NCBI GenBank assembly: GCA_019313905.1
Contig: JAFDAI010000031.1
Span: 1 to 33,167, forward strand
Source of the DNA: Deltaproteobacteria bacterium
GTDB taxonomy: Bacteria; Desulfobacterota; Syntrophia; Syntrophales; UBA2210
Direction of reading: 5' to 3'
Length of the DNA: 33,167 bases
A program made the position numbers and the translations under genes. Below, in pieces: positions 15,911 through 25,345 of this stretch; the first letter of the stretch is position 1; every line of letters begins with the position of its first letter. The notes under the pieces are model-generated. The model was not told the DNA's origin, searched no databases, and saw only the letters and a list, made by a program, of their open reading frames with translations.

Positions 15911-16750
15911 ATGTTTAGAAATCCGGATCAGAGATATGGCACATCAGACGCATTCAGATTTTTCAGGAGAGGCAGCGTGCGGTATCTTGAGTGTCTGGCA
16001 CTTGGTGGGTGCGATTTTATAACCCACGCGTTTTGCACCAGATGGGGCGGCACAAGCGAGGAAAAGCTGGCCAATCTCAACTTTGGCACGCGTTCGGGTG
16101 ACACTGAAGAACACCTGTTGAAAAACAGAGAGCTACTCTGCTCCGCCTTTGACATCCCGGAACAGAATCTCGTTACCGTCAACCAGGTTCATGGAGACAG
16201 ACTCCTGATTGTTGATGAAAAGACGCAGGATTGGCGGCATGGTGGAAAACTCGAATATGACGGCATTATTTCCGCAATGCCCGGCGTGCCTATTAGCATA
16301 AAGACGGCCGACTGCGTTCCGGTGTTTCTTGCCGACTGCACAAGGCGGGTAATCGGAGCGGTGCACGCGGGATGGAGGGGAACATCCCTCGGAATTGTCG
16401 CCAGGGCCGTAGACGCTTTCATGAAAGAGTTTGCCTCCACGCCGGCGGACATTCTGGCCGTTATAGGCCCCGCCATAGGTCCCTGCTGTTACGAGGTTGA
16501 CGAATCTGTTTTCCATCACTTTGATAACAAACGGGACAAAGAGGCTTTCTTCACCCGAGGCAAAAAAGAGGGAAAATGGATGCTTGATCTACCCGCCGCC
16601 AACAGATCCAGGTTGCTTGACGCGGGTGTTCCCCCGGAAAATATATTTTCCGCTGATATCTGCACGTCCTGTAACAGGGATACCTTTTTTTCGCACAGGG
16701 GGGAGCATGGCGGCACGGGAAGGCAATTGAACTTTATAATGCTGAGATAG
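15911..16750 (+). CDS. pgeF: Peptidoglycan editing factor (multicopper-oxidase-like laccase family)
   Basis: Cytoplasmic protein of 279 aa in the YfiH/DUF152 family. The E. coli member hydrolyses wrongly built UDP-MurNAc-L-Ser so that serine does not enter peptidoglycan in place of L-Ala; other members have been assigned purine nucleoside activities. The zinc site is intact: His94 (NQVHGD), Cys135 (KTADCVPV) and His152 (AVHAGWRG). IGPAIGPCCYEV, DICTSC and the C-terminal RQLNFIMLR are also family hallmarks. It lies 173 nt after an RluD-type gene, the same neighbour as in E. coli, with a palindromic repeat in between that may make it rely on its own promoter. Confidence 0.92.
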   Translation: MFRNPDQRYGTSDAFRFFRRGSVRYLECLALGGCDFITHAFCTRWGGTSEEKLANLNFGTRSGDTEEHLLKNRELLCSAFDIPEQNLVTVNQVHGDRLLIVDEKTQDWRHGGKLEYDGIISAMPGVPISIKTADCVPVFLADCTRRVIGAVHAGWRGTSLGIVARAVDAFMKEFASTPADILAVIGPAIGPCCYEVDESVFHHFDNKRDKEAFFTRGKKEGKWMLDLPAANRSRLLDAGVPPENIFSADICTSCNRDTFFSHRGEHGGTGRQLNFIMLR

Positions 16751-17189
16751 ATTGTGTCCGTTCGATACAACATGTAAAAAATCCTTGACATGTCCGCTGG
16801 TTTGATGTAAATGGCTTTCTCATCAAGGTTGTGTGCTAAACCCTTCCTTTTGAACGATTTCAAGAGACCAGATTAGCTACCGGAAATAAGAGAACGTTGC
16901 AGCGGGCATCATGGATGCCGGGAGTCTTTTAGCAATTCCAAATCTGTTTCATTGTAACCTTAAGATTTGTTCTGGATTATAATCAATCGGGTTCGTAGTG
17001 TTTAAGTTTTGAAGAAGTTGACATCTTAAAGAAATTCTGGTTTGTCTCCAGGACCTGTTTTTATGCTTCCCATAAGTTTTCAAAGAGATAAAGTACAATG
17101 CCTGCCTGAATCAGGAGAAGGTATCTGCGTGCATATCCTGAAGGATAAATATAAGAACTGACGCCAGAACATCAGTAAAGGAAAGATAT
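16751..17189 (+). other. 439-bp intergenic region and probable rho leader
   Basis: No gene is visible in either strand. It holds a promoter candidate at 16785-16811, a small perfect stem-loop GGCATC-ATG-GATGCC at 16905-16919 followed six bases later by a TCTTTT stretch, and a second isolated TTGACA at 17018 without a good -10. If transcription starts near 16820, the rho mRNA would carry an untranslated leader of about 370 nt. Long leaders before rho are known in E. coli, where Rho terminates its own transcription; that such control works here is inference. Confidence 0.45.
16785..16811 (+). promoter_or_regulatory. Candidate sigma-70 promoter for rho
   Basis: TTGACA at 16785-16790 is a perfect -35. 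A -10-like TGTAAA is at 16806-16811 after a 15-bp spacer, slightly short and a 4-of-6 match. It lies just after the pgeF stop, in a position to drive the long rho leader. Confidence 0.35.
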
Positions 17190-18437
17190 ATGAATATTTC
17201 AGAAGTCAAAAGTAAATCCATAGGTGAGCTTAATGCGTTGGCGGAACAGCTTAACGTAGCCGGCGCGAGCGGGATGAAAAGGCAGGATCTTATCTTTGCG
17301 GTCCTTCAAACCCAGACCGAGAAGAACGGCACCATCACCGGAGAAGGTGTCCTCGAAACACTTCCTGATGGATTTGGTTTTCTCAGATCAGTAGGTTACA
17401 ACTATTTTCCGGGGCCTGATGATATCTATGTTTCTCCCTCTCAGATACGTAGATTCGGAATGAGAACAGGAGACACGATATATGGCGAGGTGAGACCTCC
17501 GAAAGAAGGAGAGAAGTATTTTGCCCTCCTGAAGGTGGAATCCATAAATTTTGAGGCTCCGGAGGCGGCCAGGGGCAAGATACTCTTTGACAATCTGACC
17601 CCTCTGTATCCCGAAGAAAAGTGGATGCTGGAATCGGATCCGGAGAACTACTCAACAAGGATTATGGATATTTTTACACCGATAGGCAAGGGACAAAGAG
17701 GCCTTATCGTATCGCCCCCCAGAACAGGCAAGACAGTCCTTCTGAAAGATATCGCCAACAGTATTACCGCGAATCATGAAGATGCCATCCTGATGGTTCT
17801 CCTGATAGATGAACGCCCTGAAGAAGTGACAGACATGGAAAGAAGCGTTTCCGGCGAAGTCATCTCTTCAACCTTTGATGAAACCGCCACACGGCACGTC
17901 CAGATTGCGGAGATGGTTCTCGAGAAGGCCAAACGCCTGGTAGAACATAACAGAGATGTTGTCATACTCCTGGACAGCATTACCAGGCTTGCCAGGGCTT
18001 ATAATTCCGTTGTGCCGCCCAGCGGGAAGGTGCTCTCCGGCGGCGTTGATTCCAATGCCCTGCACAAACCGAAGAGATTTTTCGGCGCCGCGAGAAATAT
18101 TGAAGGGGGCGGCAGCCTCACAATAATCTCGACTGCTCTTATCGATACCGGAAGCCGTATGGATGAAGTTATTTTTGAAGAGTTCAAGGGTACAGGAAAT
18201 ATGGAGCTGCATCTCGACAGAAGAATCTCCGACAGGAGAATCTTTCCTTCGTTCGATCTTGTCCATTCCGGCACAAGAAAAGAAGAAATGCTGATCAAGA
18301 AGGAAAACCTGAACAGAATATGGATCCTGAGAAGACTGCTGCAGGAGATGAATCCTGTAGATGCCATGGAATTTATCATTGATAAGATAAAGAGAACAAG
18401 CACCAACAAGGAATTTTTTAAATCCATGAATCAGTAA
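17190..18437 (+). CDS. rho: Transcription termination factor Rho
   Basis: Hexameric RNA-dependent ATPase that ends transcription at rut sites. At 415 aa it is the usual compact form without a large insertion. The N-terminal helical Rho_N part covers residues about 1-45. The primary RNA-binding domain follows, with [15 protein letters not shown] and [19 protein letters not shown]. The ATPase core has Walker A SPPRTGKT with Lys181 (same number as E. coli Rho), [23 protein letters not shown], the Q-loop [10 protein letters not shown] and the R-loop GTGNMEL. AAAGGA sits before ATG 17190. It is followed by rpmE after 81 nt, a gene pair seen in many bacteria. Confidence 0.97.
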   Translation: MNISEVKSKSIGELNALAEQLNVAGASGMKRQDLIFAVLQTQTEKNGTITGEGVLETLPDGFGFLRSVGYNYFPGPDDIYVSPSQIRRFGMRTGDTIYGEVRPPKEGEKYFALLKVESINFEAPEAARGKILFDNLTPLYPEEKWMLESDPENYSTRIMDIFTPIGKGQRGLIVSPPRTGKTVLLKDIANSITANHEDAILMVLLIDERPEEVTDMERSVSGEVISSTFDETATRHVQIAEMVLEKAKRLVEHNRDVVILLDSITRLARAYNSVVPPSGKVLSGGVDSNALHKPKRFFGAARNIEGGGSLTIISTALIDTGSRMDEVIFEEFKGTGNMELHLDRRISDRRIFPSFDLVHSGTRKEEMLIKKENLNRIWILRRLLQEMNPVDAMEFIIDKIKRTSTNKEFFKSMNQ

Positions 18438-18518
18438 ATTGAAAATTATTTACTTGAAACTCGTTTCGATATGGATATAATAACAGTTTTTTAACGCTGA
18501 AGGAGGCTGACAGGAATT

Positions 18519-18725
18519 ATGAAAAAAGATATTCACCCGGAATATAAGGCATCGAAGGTAACATGCGTCTGCGGGAACATTATTGAGACCAGGTCCACCA
18601 AAGGCGATATCAAGGTTGAAATATGCTCCAAGTGTCACCCGTTTTTTACTGGGAAACAGAAAATAATGGATACCGCTGGAAGGATAGAGAAGTTTAATCG
18701 CAGATATGCCAGCCTTGAAAAGTAG
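18519..18725 (+). CDS. rpmE: 50S ribosomal protein L31, zinc-binding form
   Basis: Large-subunit ribosomal protein of 68 aa. It starts MKKDIHPEY and carries the zinc ligands Cys16-x-Cys18 and Cys37-x2-Cys40 ([12 protein letters not shown]), so it is the C-plus form that depends on zinc rather than the zinc-free paralogue. AGGAGG (18501-18506) and CAGGAA (18511-18516) both precede the start. It sits between rho and prfA, consistent with a translation-related transcription unit. Confidence 0.96.
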   Translation: MKKDIHPEYKASKVTCVCGNIIETRSTKGDIKVEICSKCHPFFTGKQKIMDTAGRIEKFNRRYASLEK

Positions 18726-18829
18726 CGACTGTAATCGGTCAGGCACAAAGCGGTTTCCCCTCTGTTGACAAGGTATTCCAACCTCCTCTTTGTACCGGCG
18801 CGAATATGAATCGTTATTTTTTATCAGGT

Positions 18830-18850
18830 GCCTTCCGTAACCCGGAAGGC
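18830..18850 (+). terminator. Hairpin between rpmE and prfA, possible weak terminator or attenuator
   Basis: GCCTTCCG (18830-18837) and CGGAAGGC (18843-18850) form a perfect 8-bp stem with a 5-nt loop. The downstream T-content is low (CCGTCCGTTT), so termination would be partial at best. It lies 62 nt before prfA in a 186-bp gap that also has a TTGACA at 18765 with only a poor -10; no small gene is seen there. Confidence 0.4.
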
Positions 18851-18911
18851 CCGTCCGTTTAGAGCAATCCCCGCCCCTGAAGTAAATCACCGTCAATCCA
18901 GGAAAGATACT

Positions 18912-19982
18912 ATGCTAATAAAGCTTAGGGAAATCGAGAAAAGATATCAAGATCTGGAAGAATTGTTGAGCGATCCCGCTGTAATCAGCAATTATGGTGA
19001 ATACCGGAAGTATGCCAAAGAGCATGCCTCCATTTCAGATATCGTGCAGGCCTACAGAGAATATGGAGATATAAAATCCCAGATTGAGGACAATAAAGAC
19101 CTCCTCAAGGATGGGGACAAAGAGTTGCGAGAACTGGCGAAAGAGGAACTTCCCCAGCTGCGGGAAAAGCTGCAGGCTCTGGAAGACAAGTTGAAAGTCC
19201 TTTTGCTCCCGACAGATCCAAATGACGAGAGAAATGTATTTCTGGAGATAAGGGCCGGTACGGGAGGAGATGAGGCGGGACTTTTTGCCGAAGATCTTTT
19301 CAGGATGTATACCCGGTACGCGGAGAGATGCAACTGGAAAGAGGAGATTATAAGCTCCAGTTTGTCCGGAGGCGTGGGCGGATTTAAGGAAGTCATACTG
19401 CTTATCGAAGGAAACGGCGCGTACAGCAGATTGAAATACGAAAGCGGCGTTCACCGCGTGCAGAGGGTTCCCGTTACCGAGGCACAGGGAAGAGTCCATA
19501 CATCCGCTGTAACGGTGGCGGTTCTTCCTGAAGCGGAAGAGGTGGAAGTGAGCATCGACCCTAATGATCTTAGGATAGATGTCTATCGCTCGACAGGCCA
19601 CGGGGGGCAGAGTGTCAACACCACGGACTCCGCGGTAAGGATCACACATATTCCGACAGGGCTTGTGGTGACCTGCCAAGACGAGAAGTCTCAGCATAAA
19701 AACAAGGCAAAGGCCCTTAAAGTACTCCGAGCCAGGCTTCTTGAACAAATAAGCGAGGAACAGGATGCCGCGATTTCCGAGACGAGAAAGCAACAGGTGG
19801 GGAGCGGAGACAGAAGCCAGAGGATAAGGACATATAATTTTCCCCAGGGACGGATGACAGACCACAGGATCGGCCTTACCCTGTATAATCTGGAAAACAT
19901 CATCGATGGAGATATCGACGCTATTATTGACGCTCTTAACACCTACTATCAGACCGAAGCACTTAAATCCCCCACTGTATAA
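18912..19982 (+). CDS. prfA: Peptide chain release factor 1
   Basis: Reads UAA and UAG stop codons and releases the finished protein. The 356-aa length is typical. The peptidyl-hydrolysis motif is GHGGQSVN with GGQ at residues 231-233. The stop-recognition tripeptide is PVT ([16 protein letters not shown]), which marks RF1; RF2 has SPF. AGGAAAG before ATG 18912 decides the start, and a longer frame from GTG 18828 would run through a hairpin and is rejected. The methyltransferase gene prmC, which modifies the GGQ glutamine and often follows prfA, is not next; a likely terminator and nagZ follow instead. Confidence 0.97.
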   Translation: MLIKLREIEKRYQDLEELLSDPAVISNYGEYRKYAKEHASISDIVQAYREYGDIKSQIEDNKDLLKDGDKELRELAKEELPQLREKLQALEDKLKVLLLPTDPNDERNVFLEIRAGTGGDEAGLFAEDLFRMYTRYAERCNWKEEIISSSLSGGVGGFKEVILLIEGNGAYSRLKYESGVHRVQRVPVTEAQGRVHTSAVTVAVLPEAEEVEVSIDPNDLRIDVYRSTGHGGQSVNTTDSAVRITHIPTGLVVTCQDEKSQHKNKAKALKVLRARLLEQISEEQDAAISETRKQQVGSGDRSQRIRTYNFPQGRMTDHRIGLTLYNLENIIDGDIDAIIDALNTYYQTEALKSPTV

Positions 19983-20012
19983 GTGATTAATCCGACATCT
20001 GAAAATTTGCAG

Positions 20013-20049
20013 GCAGATACGGTTGCCACCATCCCGTCTGCAACTTTTT
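20013..20049 (+). terminator. Intrinsic terminator after prfA
   Basis: GCAGATACGG (20013-20022) pairs with CCGTCTGC (20034-20041) over 8 bp with a 2-nt bulge and an 11-nt loop. AACTTTTT follows (T-run 20045-20049), then more T-rich sequence. It lies 31 nt after the prfA stop, which suggests that nagZ is transcribed separately. Confidence 0.55.
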
Positions 20050-20089
20050 ACTTTCTTTAGTTCTTCCAACATATATACCAGGATTTTTT

Positions 20090-21247
20090 ATGAAAGCTGA
20101 TATCTGCCGACCCAGATGGGAAAAACTGATCCACCAGGTGACGGTATGCGTCACCCTGGCGGTCTTCGGAATGCTGTTGCTGCCCATCTCTTCCCCCGCG
20201 AATGATCCTGAAACAGGTATCGGGACAAAGGCAGGGCAGATGCTGATGATCGGATTCAGGGGCCTTGCGGTGGATAGCCTGTCCCCGATTATGCAGGATA
20301 TCAGGAAGAGAAGGATCGGGGGCGTTATACTGTTTGATTATGATGTTCCGTCAGGTTCCCCCGTCAGAAATATCAGATCTCCGCGACAGGTGAAAACCCT
20401 TGTGTCCGATCTGCAGAAAGCAACCTCTGTTCCCCTTTTTATCGCGATCGATCAGGAGGGCGGAAAGGTATGCCGTCTGAAGGAAAAATTCGGTTTTCCC
20501 CCTTCCGTGTCGGCGCAGTATCTCGGATCACTGAACAGTGTTGAGACAACGAAAAGATACGCGGATGCGACGGCTGAAACATTGGCTGCTTTGGGAATAA
20601 ACCTGAATTTTGCACCCGTCGTGGATCTCAATGTCAATCCGGATAATCCTGTAATCGGAAGACTGGAGCGGAGTTTTTCCGACGATCCGGCGGTTGTGAC
20701 CAGGCACGCGCTTACAGTTATTGATTCTCTGCACAACCATGGTGTCCTTTCCGCCATAAAACACTTCCCCGGCCATGGGAGTTCCCTCAATGATTCACAT
20801 AAAGGTTTTGTCGATATAACAGACACATGGTCCACTGAAGAGTTGAGACCTTTTGGGGATATTGTAGAATCTGGAAGGTGTGACATGGTCATGACAGCCC
20901 ATATCTTCAACGAAAAGCTTGATCACGTATGGCCTGCCACACTTTCATCCAGGGTGACAGGGGGAATTCTTCGCGGAAATATGGGATATACGGGCGTTGT
21001 CGTCTCCGATGATATGCAGATGAACGCGATACGGCAACATTATGGACTCGAAACGGCGATAGAAAGGGCAATACTTGCGGGGGTTGACATCCTCGTGTTT
21101 GCCAACAACTCCGTCTTTGAAGAGGATATTGCCTCACGGGCTATCGCGATAATAGAAAAGCTGGTGCGAGAGGGGAAAATACCTGCCGGGAGAATAGATG
21201 AATCCTGCGCGAGAATAGTGAAGCTGAAGGAAAAACTGCGCCGTTAA
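20090..21247 (+). CDS. nagZ: Beta-N-acetylhexosaminidase, glycoside hydrolase family 3 (NagZ-like)
   Basis: Cleaves N-acetylglucosamine from muropeptides or related glycans. The protein is 385 aa. An N-terminal hydrophobic segment (about residues 16-37, VTVCVTLAVFGMLLLPISS) predicts export or membrane anchoring, unlike the cytoplasmic NagZ of enterobacteria. The GH3 core has AIDQEGGKVCRL, NFAPVVDLN, IGRLERSFSDDP and KHFPGHGSSLNDSH, the loop that supplies the catalytic His in NagZ enzymes. The nucleophile is Asp307 in VVVSDDMQM. There is no second GH3 C-terminal domain. AGGA lies 7-8 nt before the ATG. Its stop is only 4 nt from the stop of the convergent beta-CASP gene. Confidence 0.9.
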   Translation: MKADICRPRWEKLIHQVTVCVTLAVFGMLLLPISSPANDPETGIGTKAGQMLMIGFRGLAVDSLSPIMQDIRKRRIGGVILFDYDVPSGSPVRNIRSPRQVKTLVSDLQKATSVPLFIAIDQEGGKVCRLKEKFGFPPSVSAQYLGSLNSVETTKRYADATAETLAALGINLNFAPVVDLNVNPDNPVIGRLERSFSDDPAVVTRHALTVIDSLHNHGVLSAIKHFPGHGSSLNDSHKGFVDITDTWSTEELRPFGDIVESGRCDMVMTAHIFNEKLDHVWPATLSSRVTGGILRGNMGYTGVVVSDDMQMNAIRQHYGLETAIERAILAGVDILVFANNSVFEEDIASRAIAIIEKLVREGKIPAGRIDESCARIVKLKEKLRR

Positions 21248-21251
21248 ATCA

Positions 21252-22856
21252 TCACTCCGGCAGTACCATCCGAAACTCTTCCTCGATGTATTTCAGTCGG
21301 TCTATATCAACCTCATTTATCTCTTTATCCTTTTTGGCGAGCCGCTTCTTCAGCTCTTCCAGTTCTTTCTCGATATTTATCACATTGGCGCGCATAATCT
21401 GATTCATATCTTCCGGTCCCGCTTCTTCACGGGCCATCGCGTGAGTTACTTTTTTAGGCTCAAGGATCAAGGATTCTCTCATCCGGGGAACATATGCCTC
21501 CAGGTTAAGATCCGTCCTGATCTTCTCAGCGAGTATCTCGCTGGCAGTTGCCTCGCCGTGAATAACGAAGACACGGGGATGTGATTCGGTGAAGTTGCCC
21601 GCCCATTCCAGAAGCTCCTTCTGATCCGCGTGCGCCGAGAATCCACCGATGGTAAAGACCTTTGCCGCCACGGCGACATCTTCTCTGAATACTCTGACCC
21701 GCTTTTCTCCGTCCACTATCCTTCTTCCGGTGGTCCCCATGGCCTGGAAGCCCACAATGACGACGCTGGCTCCTGAACGCCACAGATTATGTTTGAGATG
21801 GTGTTTTATCCGTCCCGCGGTACACATCCCGCTTCCCGCTATGACGATCGCGGAACCCGCCCTTTGATTAATCGCCATGGATTCTTCGGTGGAAGGGGTG
21901 AATCGCAGGTTAGGCATATCAAACGGATCGAACCCCTGATTGACGATCTCCATCGCCTCTTCATCGTAATATCTCTTGTTTTTACGGAATATCTCAGTGG
22001 CCTTTATTGCAAGCGGGCTGTCAAGATAGATCGGTATGTCGGGCAGAGAACCGTTCCTGTAGAATTCACCCAGAAGGTATATTATTTCCTGGGTTCTCTC
22101 AACCGCGAACGCCGGGATGATGATCTTTTCATTGTTTGATACGGCATATTTGATCGCGTCGAGCAATTCAGCCGTGCTGTCCTCAAAAGAGCGGTGCAGG
22201 CGGTTTCCGTAAGTCGATTCTATAAAAAGATAATCCGCATCTGTAATTTCGAAGGGATCCTTAACGATCAGCTGGCGGTTTTTCCCAATATCTCCCGAGA
22301 AAACGATTTTTGTCTCCGCACCCGCATCTTCTATCCACATCTCTATGATCGAAGAGCCGAGGATATGCCCCGCATTTCTGAAGCGCGCCTTTACCCCCGG
22401 TTCGATGTCGATGACCTGATCCCTCTCCACAGGCGAAAGGTATTGAAGACTCGCCTGGGCATCTTCCACGGTATAGAGCGGTTGAATTCCCTTTTTGCTC
22501 TTGCGCTTGTTTTTCCGCGTCTGCCATTCCGCCTCCATTTCCTGTACATGTCCTGAATCAAGGAGCATCACCTCGCACAATTCCACTGTGGGGGGAGAGG
22601 TGATAATTTTTCCGCGGAAACCGTCTTTGACAAGTTTTGGAATCCTGCCGCTGTGGTCGATATGCGCGTGGGTCAGCAGGAGAGTGTCTATCTCGCGGGG
22701 ATTAAATCCCCAGTCGGCCGAGTTGCGCCACTCGGTTTGTTTTCCTCCCTGAAAGAGACCACAATCCACTAATATCTTTTTGCCACGGGAGTCTTCGATA
22801 AGGTAATTTGATCCCGTTACTGTTCCCGCGGCACCCATGCACGTTATCTTGATCAT
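21252..22856 (-). CDS. Beta-CASP metallo-beta-lactamase nuclease (CPSF73/YSH1-like)
   Basis: Predicted zinc-dependent RNA-processing nuclease of 534 aa. The N-terminal metallo-beta-lactamase part has GSNYLIEDS, LVDCGLFQGGK and the metal motif THAHIDHSGRIPKL. SGDIGKNRQ and the ESTYGNRLH stretch follow. The middle beta-CASP domain has IPAFAVERTQEIIYLL and GSGMCTAGRIKHHLKH. The C-terminal RMMBL-type part has GGFSAHADQKELLEW and VFVIHGE. The final about 80 residues are charged and partly coiled-coil (KELEELKKRLAKKDKEIN). Bacterial members are distinct from RNase J and mostly uncharacterised. It is the last gene of a tight asnA-asnS-nuclease run. Confidence 0.88.
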   Translation of the reverse strand: MIKITCMGAAGTVTGSNYLIEDSRGKKILVDCGLFQGGKQTEWRNSADWGFNPREIDTLLLTHAHIDHSGRIPKLVKDGFRGKIITSPPTVELCEVMLLDSGHVQEMEAEWQTRKNKRKSKKGIQPLYTVEDAQASLQYLSPVERDQVIDIEPGVKARFRNAGHILGSSIIEMWIEDAGAETKIVFSGDIGKNRQLIVKDPFEITDADYLFIESTYGNRLHRSFEDSTAELLDAIKYAVSNNEKIIIPAFAVERTQEIIYLLGEFYRNGSLPDIPIYLDSPLAIKATEIFRKNKRYYDEEAMEIVNQGFDPFDMPNLRFTPSTEESMAINQRAGSAIVIAGSGMCTAGRIKHHLKHNLWRSGASVVIVGFQAMGTTGRRIVDGEKRVRVFREDVAVAAKVFTIGGFSAHADQKELLEWAGNFTESHPRVFVIHGEATASEILAEKIRTDLNLEAYVPRMRESLILEPKKVTHAMAREEAGPEDMNQIMRANVINIEKELEELKKRLAKKDKEINEVDIDRLKYIEEEFRMVLPE

Positions 22857-22871
22857 GGTATATTCCTTTTC

Positions 22872-24254
22872 TTAGAATTCTATACTGTTGGGTGTCCTGG
22901 GAAAAGGTATAACATCCCTGATATTTGATATGCCGGTGATCAGCATCACCAGCCGTTCGAATCCCAGGCCGAAACCGCTGTGCGGGACGCCTCCAAACCT
23001 TCTGGAGTCCATATACCACCAGTAATTATCTTTGAGCAGGCCGGCTTCATCCATCCTCGCCTCCAGGATATCTAGACGTTCTTCGCGCTGGCTGCCCCCT
23101 ATTATCTCCCCTATGCTCGGCACAAGCACATCCATGGCGGTAACTGTTTCCCCGTCGGGGTTTACCCTCATGTAAAAGGGTTTTATCGTGGAGGGGTAAT
23201 CGTAGACTATGACAGGTCCCTTGAAGTGCTGTTCGGTCAGGTAGTGCTCATGCTCGGACTGGAGGTCTTTCCCGAATCCCACGTCATAATCGAATTTGTC
23301 TTTGGCCCTGCTCAATATATCCACCGCTTCCCGGTATGGAAGCCTTATGAAATCCGATGAGGCTATATTTTCCAGGGTTGCCATCAGGCCCTTATCCACA
23401 AACTTCGCAAAGAGCTCAAGATCATCGCGACACGTATCTATTGCGTAAGTGACCAGATACTTTACCATCTCTTCACCGAGATCCATATCGCCCTCAAGAT
23501 CGCAGAACGCCATCTCCGGTTCTACCATCCAGAATTCCGCGGCATGCCTCCTGGTGTTGGAATTCTCGGCCCTGAATGTGGGGCCGAAGGTATAGACATC
23601 ACCCAGCGCCAGAGCGAACAGCTCCGCCTCAAGCTGGCCTGATACGGTCAGGTTTGCCTGTTTTCCGAAGAAATCCAGGGAGTAATCCACTGCTCCATCC
23701 GTTTTCGGAAGATTGTCCGGGTCCAGAGCTGTTACCCTGAACATCTCTCCCGCCCCTTCGCAATCAGACGCTGTTACGATGGGAGTATGGATGTAGGTAA
23801 ATGCCCTTTCCCTGAAGAATTTGTGTATGGCGTATGACAGCTCTGATCTGATGCGAAATGCCGCTCCATACTTGTTTGTTCGTGGTCTGAGGTGCGCGAT
23901 GGTACGCAGAAACTCGTCACTGTGGCGTTTTTTCTGCAGGGGGTATGAGCCCGGCGCTATACTGATTATCTCTATGTCATCCGCCTGTATCTCCCATTTT
24001 TGCCCTTTGCCCTTTGATGCCAGCAGCTTCCCGGTTACAGCCACCGCGGAACCGGTTGACAGCTTGAGGATGTCGTCGTAGTTGTCCAAACCGTGGTCTG
24101 CGATGACCTGCATGTTCGTAAGGCATGACCCGTCATTGACCTCGATAAAGGAAAATCCCTTTGAATCACGCCTGGTCCTGACCCATCCCTTGATCAGGAT
24201 ATGATCTACAGGCGAGTCTGATTCCAGAAGCTTGAATATCTTTGTGCGTTTCAT
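22872..24254 (-). CDS. asnS: Asparaginyl-tRNA synthetase
   Basis: Class IIb synthetase of 460 aa that charges tRNA(Asn) directly with asparagine. The N-terminal OB-fold anticodon-binding domain covers residues about 15-105 (ILIKGWVRTRRDSKGFSFIEVNDGS). The catalytic domain has class II motif 1 around FFRERAFTYIHTPIVTASDCEGAGEMF, motif 2 in FRAENSNTRRHAAEFWMVEPE and motif 3 in GFGLGFERLVMLITG. The sequence ends in PFPRTPNSIEF. FRAENSNT with the GAGEMF stretch separates AsnS from AspS. It is 15 nt downstream of asnA, so asparagine is made and loaded from one transcript. Confidence 0.96.
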   Translation of the reverse strand: MKRTKIFKLLESDSPVDHILIKGWVRTRRDSKGFSFIEVNDGSCLTNMQVIADHGLDNYDDILKLSTGSAVAVTGKLLASKGKGQKWEIQADDIEIISIAPGSYPLQKKRHSDEFLRTIAHLRPRTNKYGAAFRIRSELSYAIHKFFRERAFTYIHTPIVTASDCEGAGEMFRVTALDPDNLPKTDGAVDYSLDFFGKQANLTVSGQLEAELFALALGDVYTFGPTFRAENSNTRRHAAEFWMVEPEMAFCDLEGDMDLGEEMVKYLVTYAIDTCRDDLELFAKFVDKGLMATLENIASSDFIRLPYREAVDILSRAKDKFDYDVGFGKDLQSEHEHYLTEQHFKGPVIVYDYPSTIKPFYMRVNPDGETVTAMDVLVPSIGEIIGGSQREERLDILEARMDEAGLLKDNYWWYMDSRRFGGVPHSGFGLGFERLVMLITGISNIRDVIPFPRTPNSIEF

Positions 24255-24269
24255 TGTCCGTCAACCCTC

Positions 24270-25310
24270 TTATAATAAAAAGATCTTGTTTTTACCGCAT
24301 TTTTCAATCATGTCTTCGGGCCATATGCTTGCTTGTATCTCGCCAATATGGGCCTTTCTCAGGTAAAACATGCAGAGCCGCGACTGGCCGATACCCCCTC
24401 CGATAGAGAGCGGCAGTTCTCCGTTGATCAGACGCCTGTGGAAGAGCAGATCCTTTCTTTCCATGTTGCCCGTAATCTCTAATTGACTCAAAAGAGTTTT
24501 CGGGTCTACCCTGATCCCCATGGAGGAGAGCTCATACGCGCAATCAAAGATCGGGTAGTGTACAAGGATGTCTCCGTTGAGTCCCTTGCACCCTCCAGCG
24601 GTGGTGGTGGACCAGTCGTCATAATCAGGAGCGCGGCCGTCATGCGGTTTGCCGTTTTTCAGCTCGCCCCCGATTCCTATAACAAAGACGGCCCCATATT
24701 CCTTGCATATGATATTTTCCCGTTTTTTGGGTGTAAGATCTGGATATCTTTCCTCCAGCTCTTCGCTGTGTATGAAAGTAATCTCTTCGGGAAGTATCGG
24801 CTGGATAACGTTGCGCCGGTAGCAGATGTACTTCTCCGTTCGTCGTATGACATTGTATACCTTTCTCACGATACACTTCAGAAATTCCAGGTTTCGTTCC
24901 TCTTCCGATATCACCCTTTCCCAGTCCCACTGATCCACATATATTGAATGCGTGTTGTCCAGCACCTCGTCCGGTCTTATGGCATTCATGTCCGTGCATA
25001 ACCCACGGCCCTGTTTTACGCCGTAATCGGCCAGCATCATTCTCTTCCATTTCGCTAAAGATTGCGCCATCTCAACGCCCATGTTGCCGGCTCCCTTTAT
25101 GTTAAAAGAGACAGGCCTTTCAATTCCATTAAGATCGTCATTAATCCCCGTGCCCGCTTTGACGAACAGAGGCGCCGTTACGCGCATAAGATTCAGTTCG
25201 AAAGACAGGTTGGTCTGGAAAAAGTCTTTGATCTGACCGATGGCCTTTTCCGTTTCGCGCAGGTCGAGCAATGGCTTATAATGCTCCGGGATGTACAAAC
25301 TTGACTCCAT
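24270..25310 (-). CDS. asnA: Aspartate-ammonia ligase (ammonia-dependent asparagine synthetase)
   Basis: Makes asparagine from aspartate, ammonia and ATP. The 346 aa are slightly longer than the about 330 of E. coli AsnA. Family segments are clear: LNLMRVTAPLFVKAGTGINDDLNG, VEMAQSLAKWKRMML, GLCTDMNAIRPDE, HSIYVDQWDWE, KEYGAVFVIGIGG, DGRAPDYDDW, GLNGDILV and GGGIGQSRLCMFYL. The fold is related to class II aminoacyl-tRNA synthetases. TAGGAG lies 7-8 nt before ATG 25310. It is first in the asnA-asnS-nuclease run, and a terminator-like hairpin stands in its leader about 36 nt upstream. Confidence 0.95.
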   Translation of the reverse strand: MESSLYIPEHYKPLLDLRETEKAIGQIKDFFQTNLSFELNLMRVTAPLFVKAGTGINDDLNGIERPVSFNIKGAGNMGVEMAQSLAKWKRMMLADYGVKQGRGLCTDMNAIRPDEVLDNTHSIYVDQWDWERVISEEERNLEFLKCIVRKVYNVIRRTEKYICYRRNVIQPILPEEITFIHSEELEERYPDLTPKKRENIICKEYGAVFVIGIGGELKNGKPHDGRAPDYDDWSTTTAGGCKGLNGDILVHYPIFDCAYELSSMGIRVDPKTLLSQLEITGNMERKDLLFHRRLINGELPLSIGGGIGQSRLCMFYLRKAHIGEIQASIWPEDMIEKCGKNKIFLL

Positions 25311-25345
25311 AAAACGACTCCTACTGAAAATTTCCCACGCGTTTT

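Noticed and set aside
17018-17046. Second rho promoter with perfect TTGACA
   Set aside because: At 16-18 bp spacing there is only TTTGTC or similar, a poor -10, so it is not listed as a promoter.
18828-18911. N-terminal extension of prfA from a GTG
   Set aside because: It spans a perfect hairpin and is not RF1-like; ATG 18912 has AGGAAAG upstream and gives the standard length.
19035-20072. 345-aa open frame on the minus strand
   Set aside because: It is antisense to prfA, whose GGQ and PVT motifs prove the plus-strand frame; no family resemblance.
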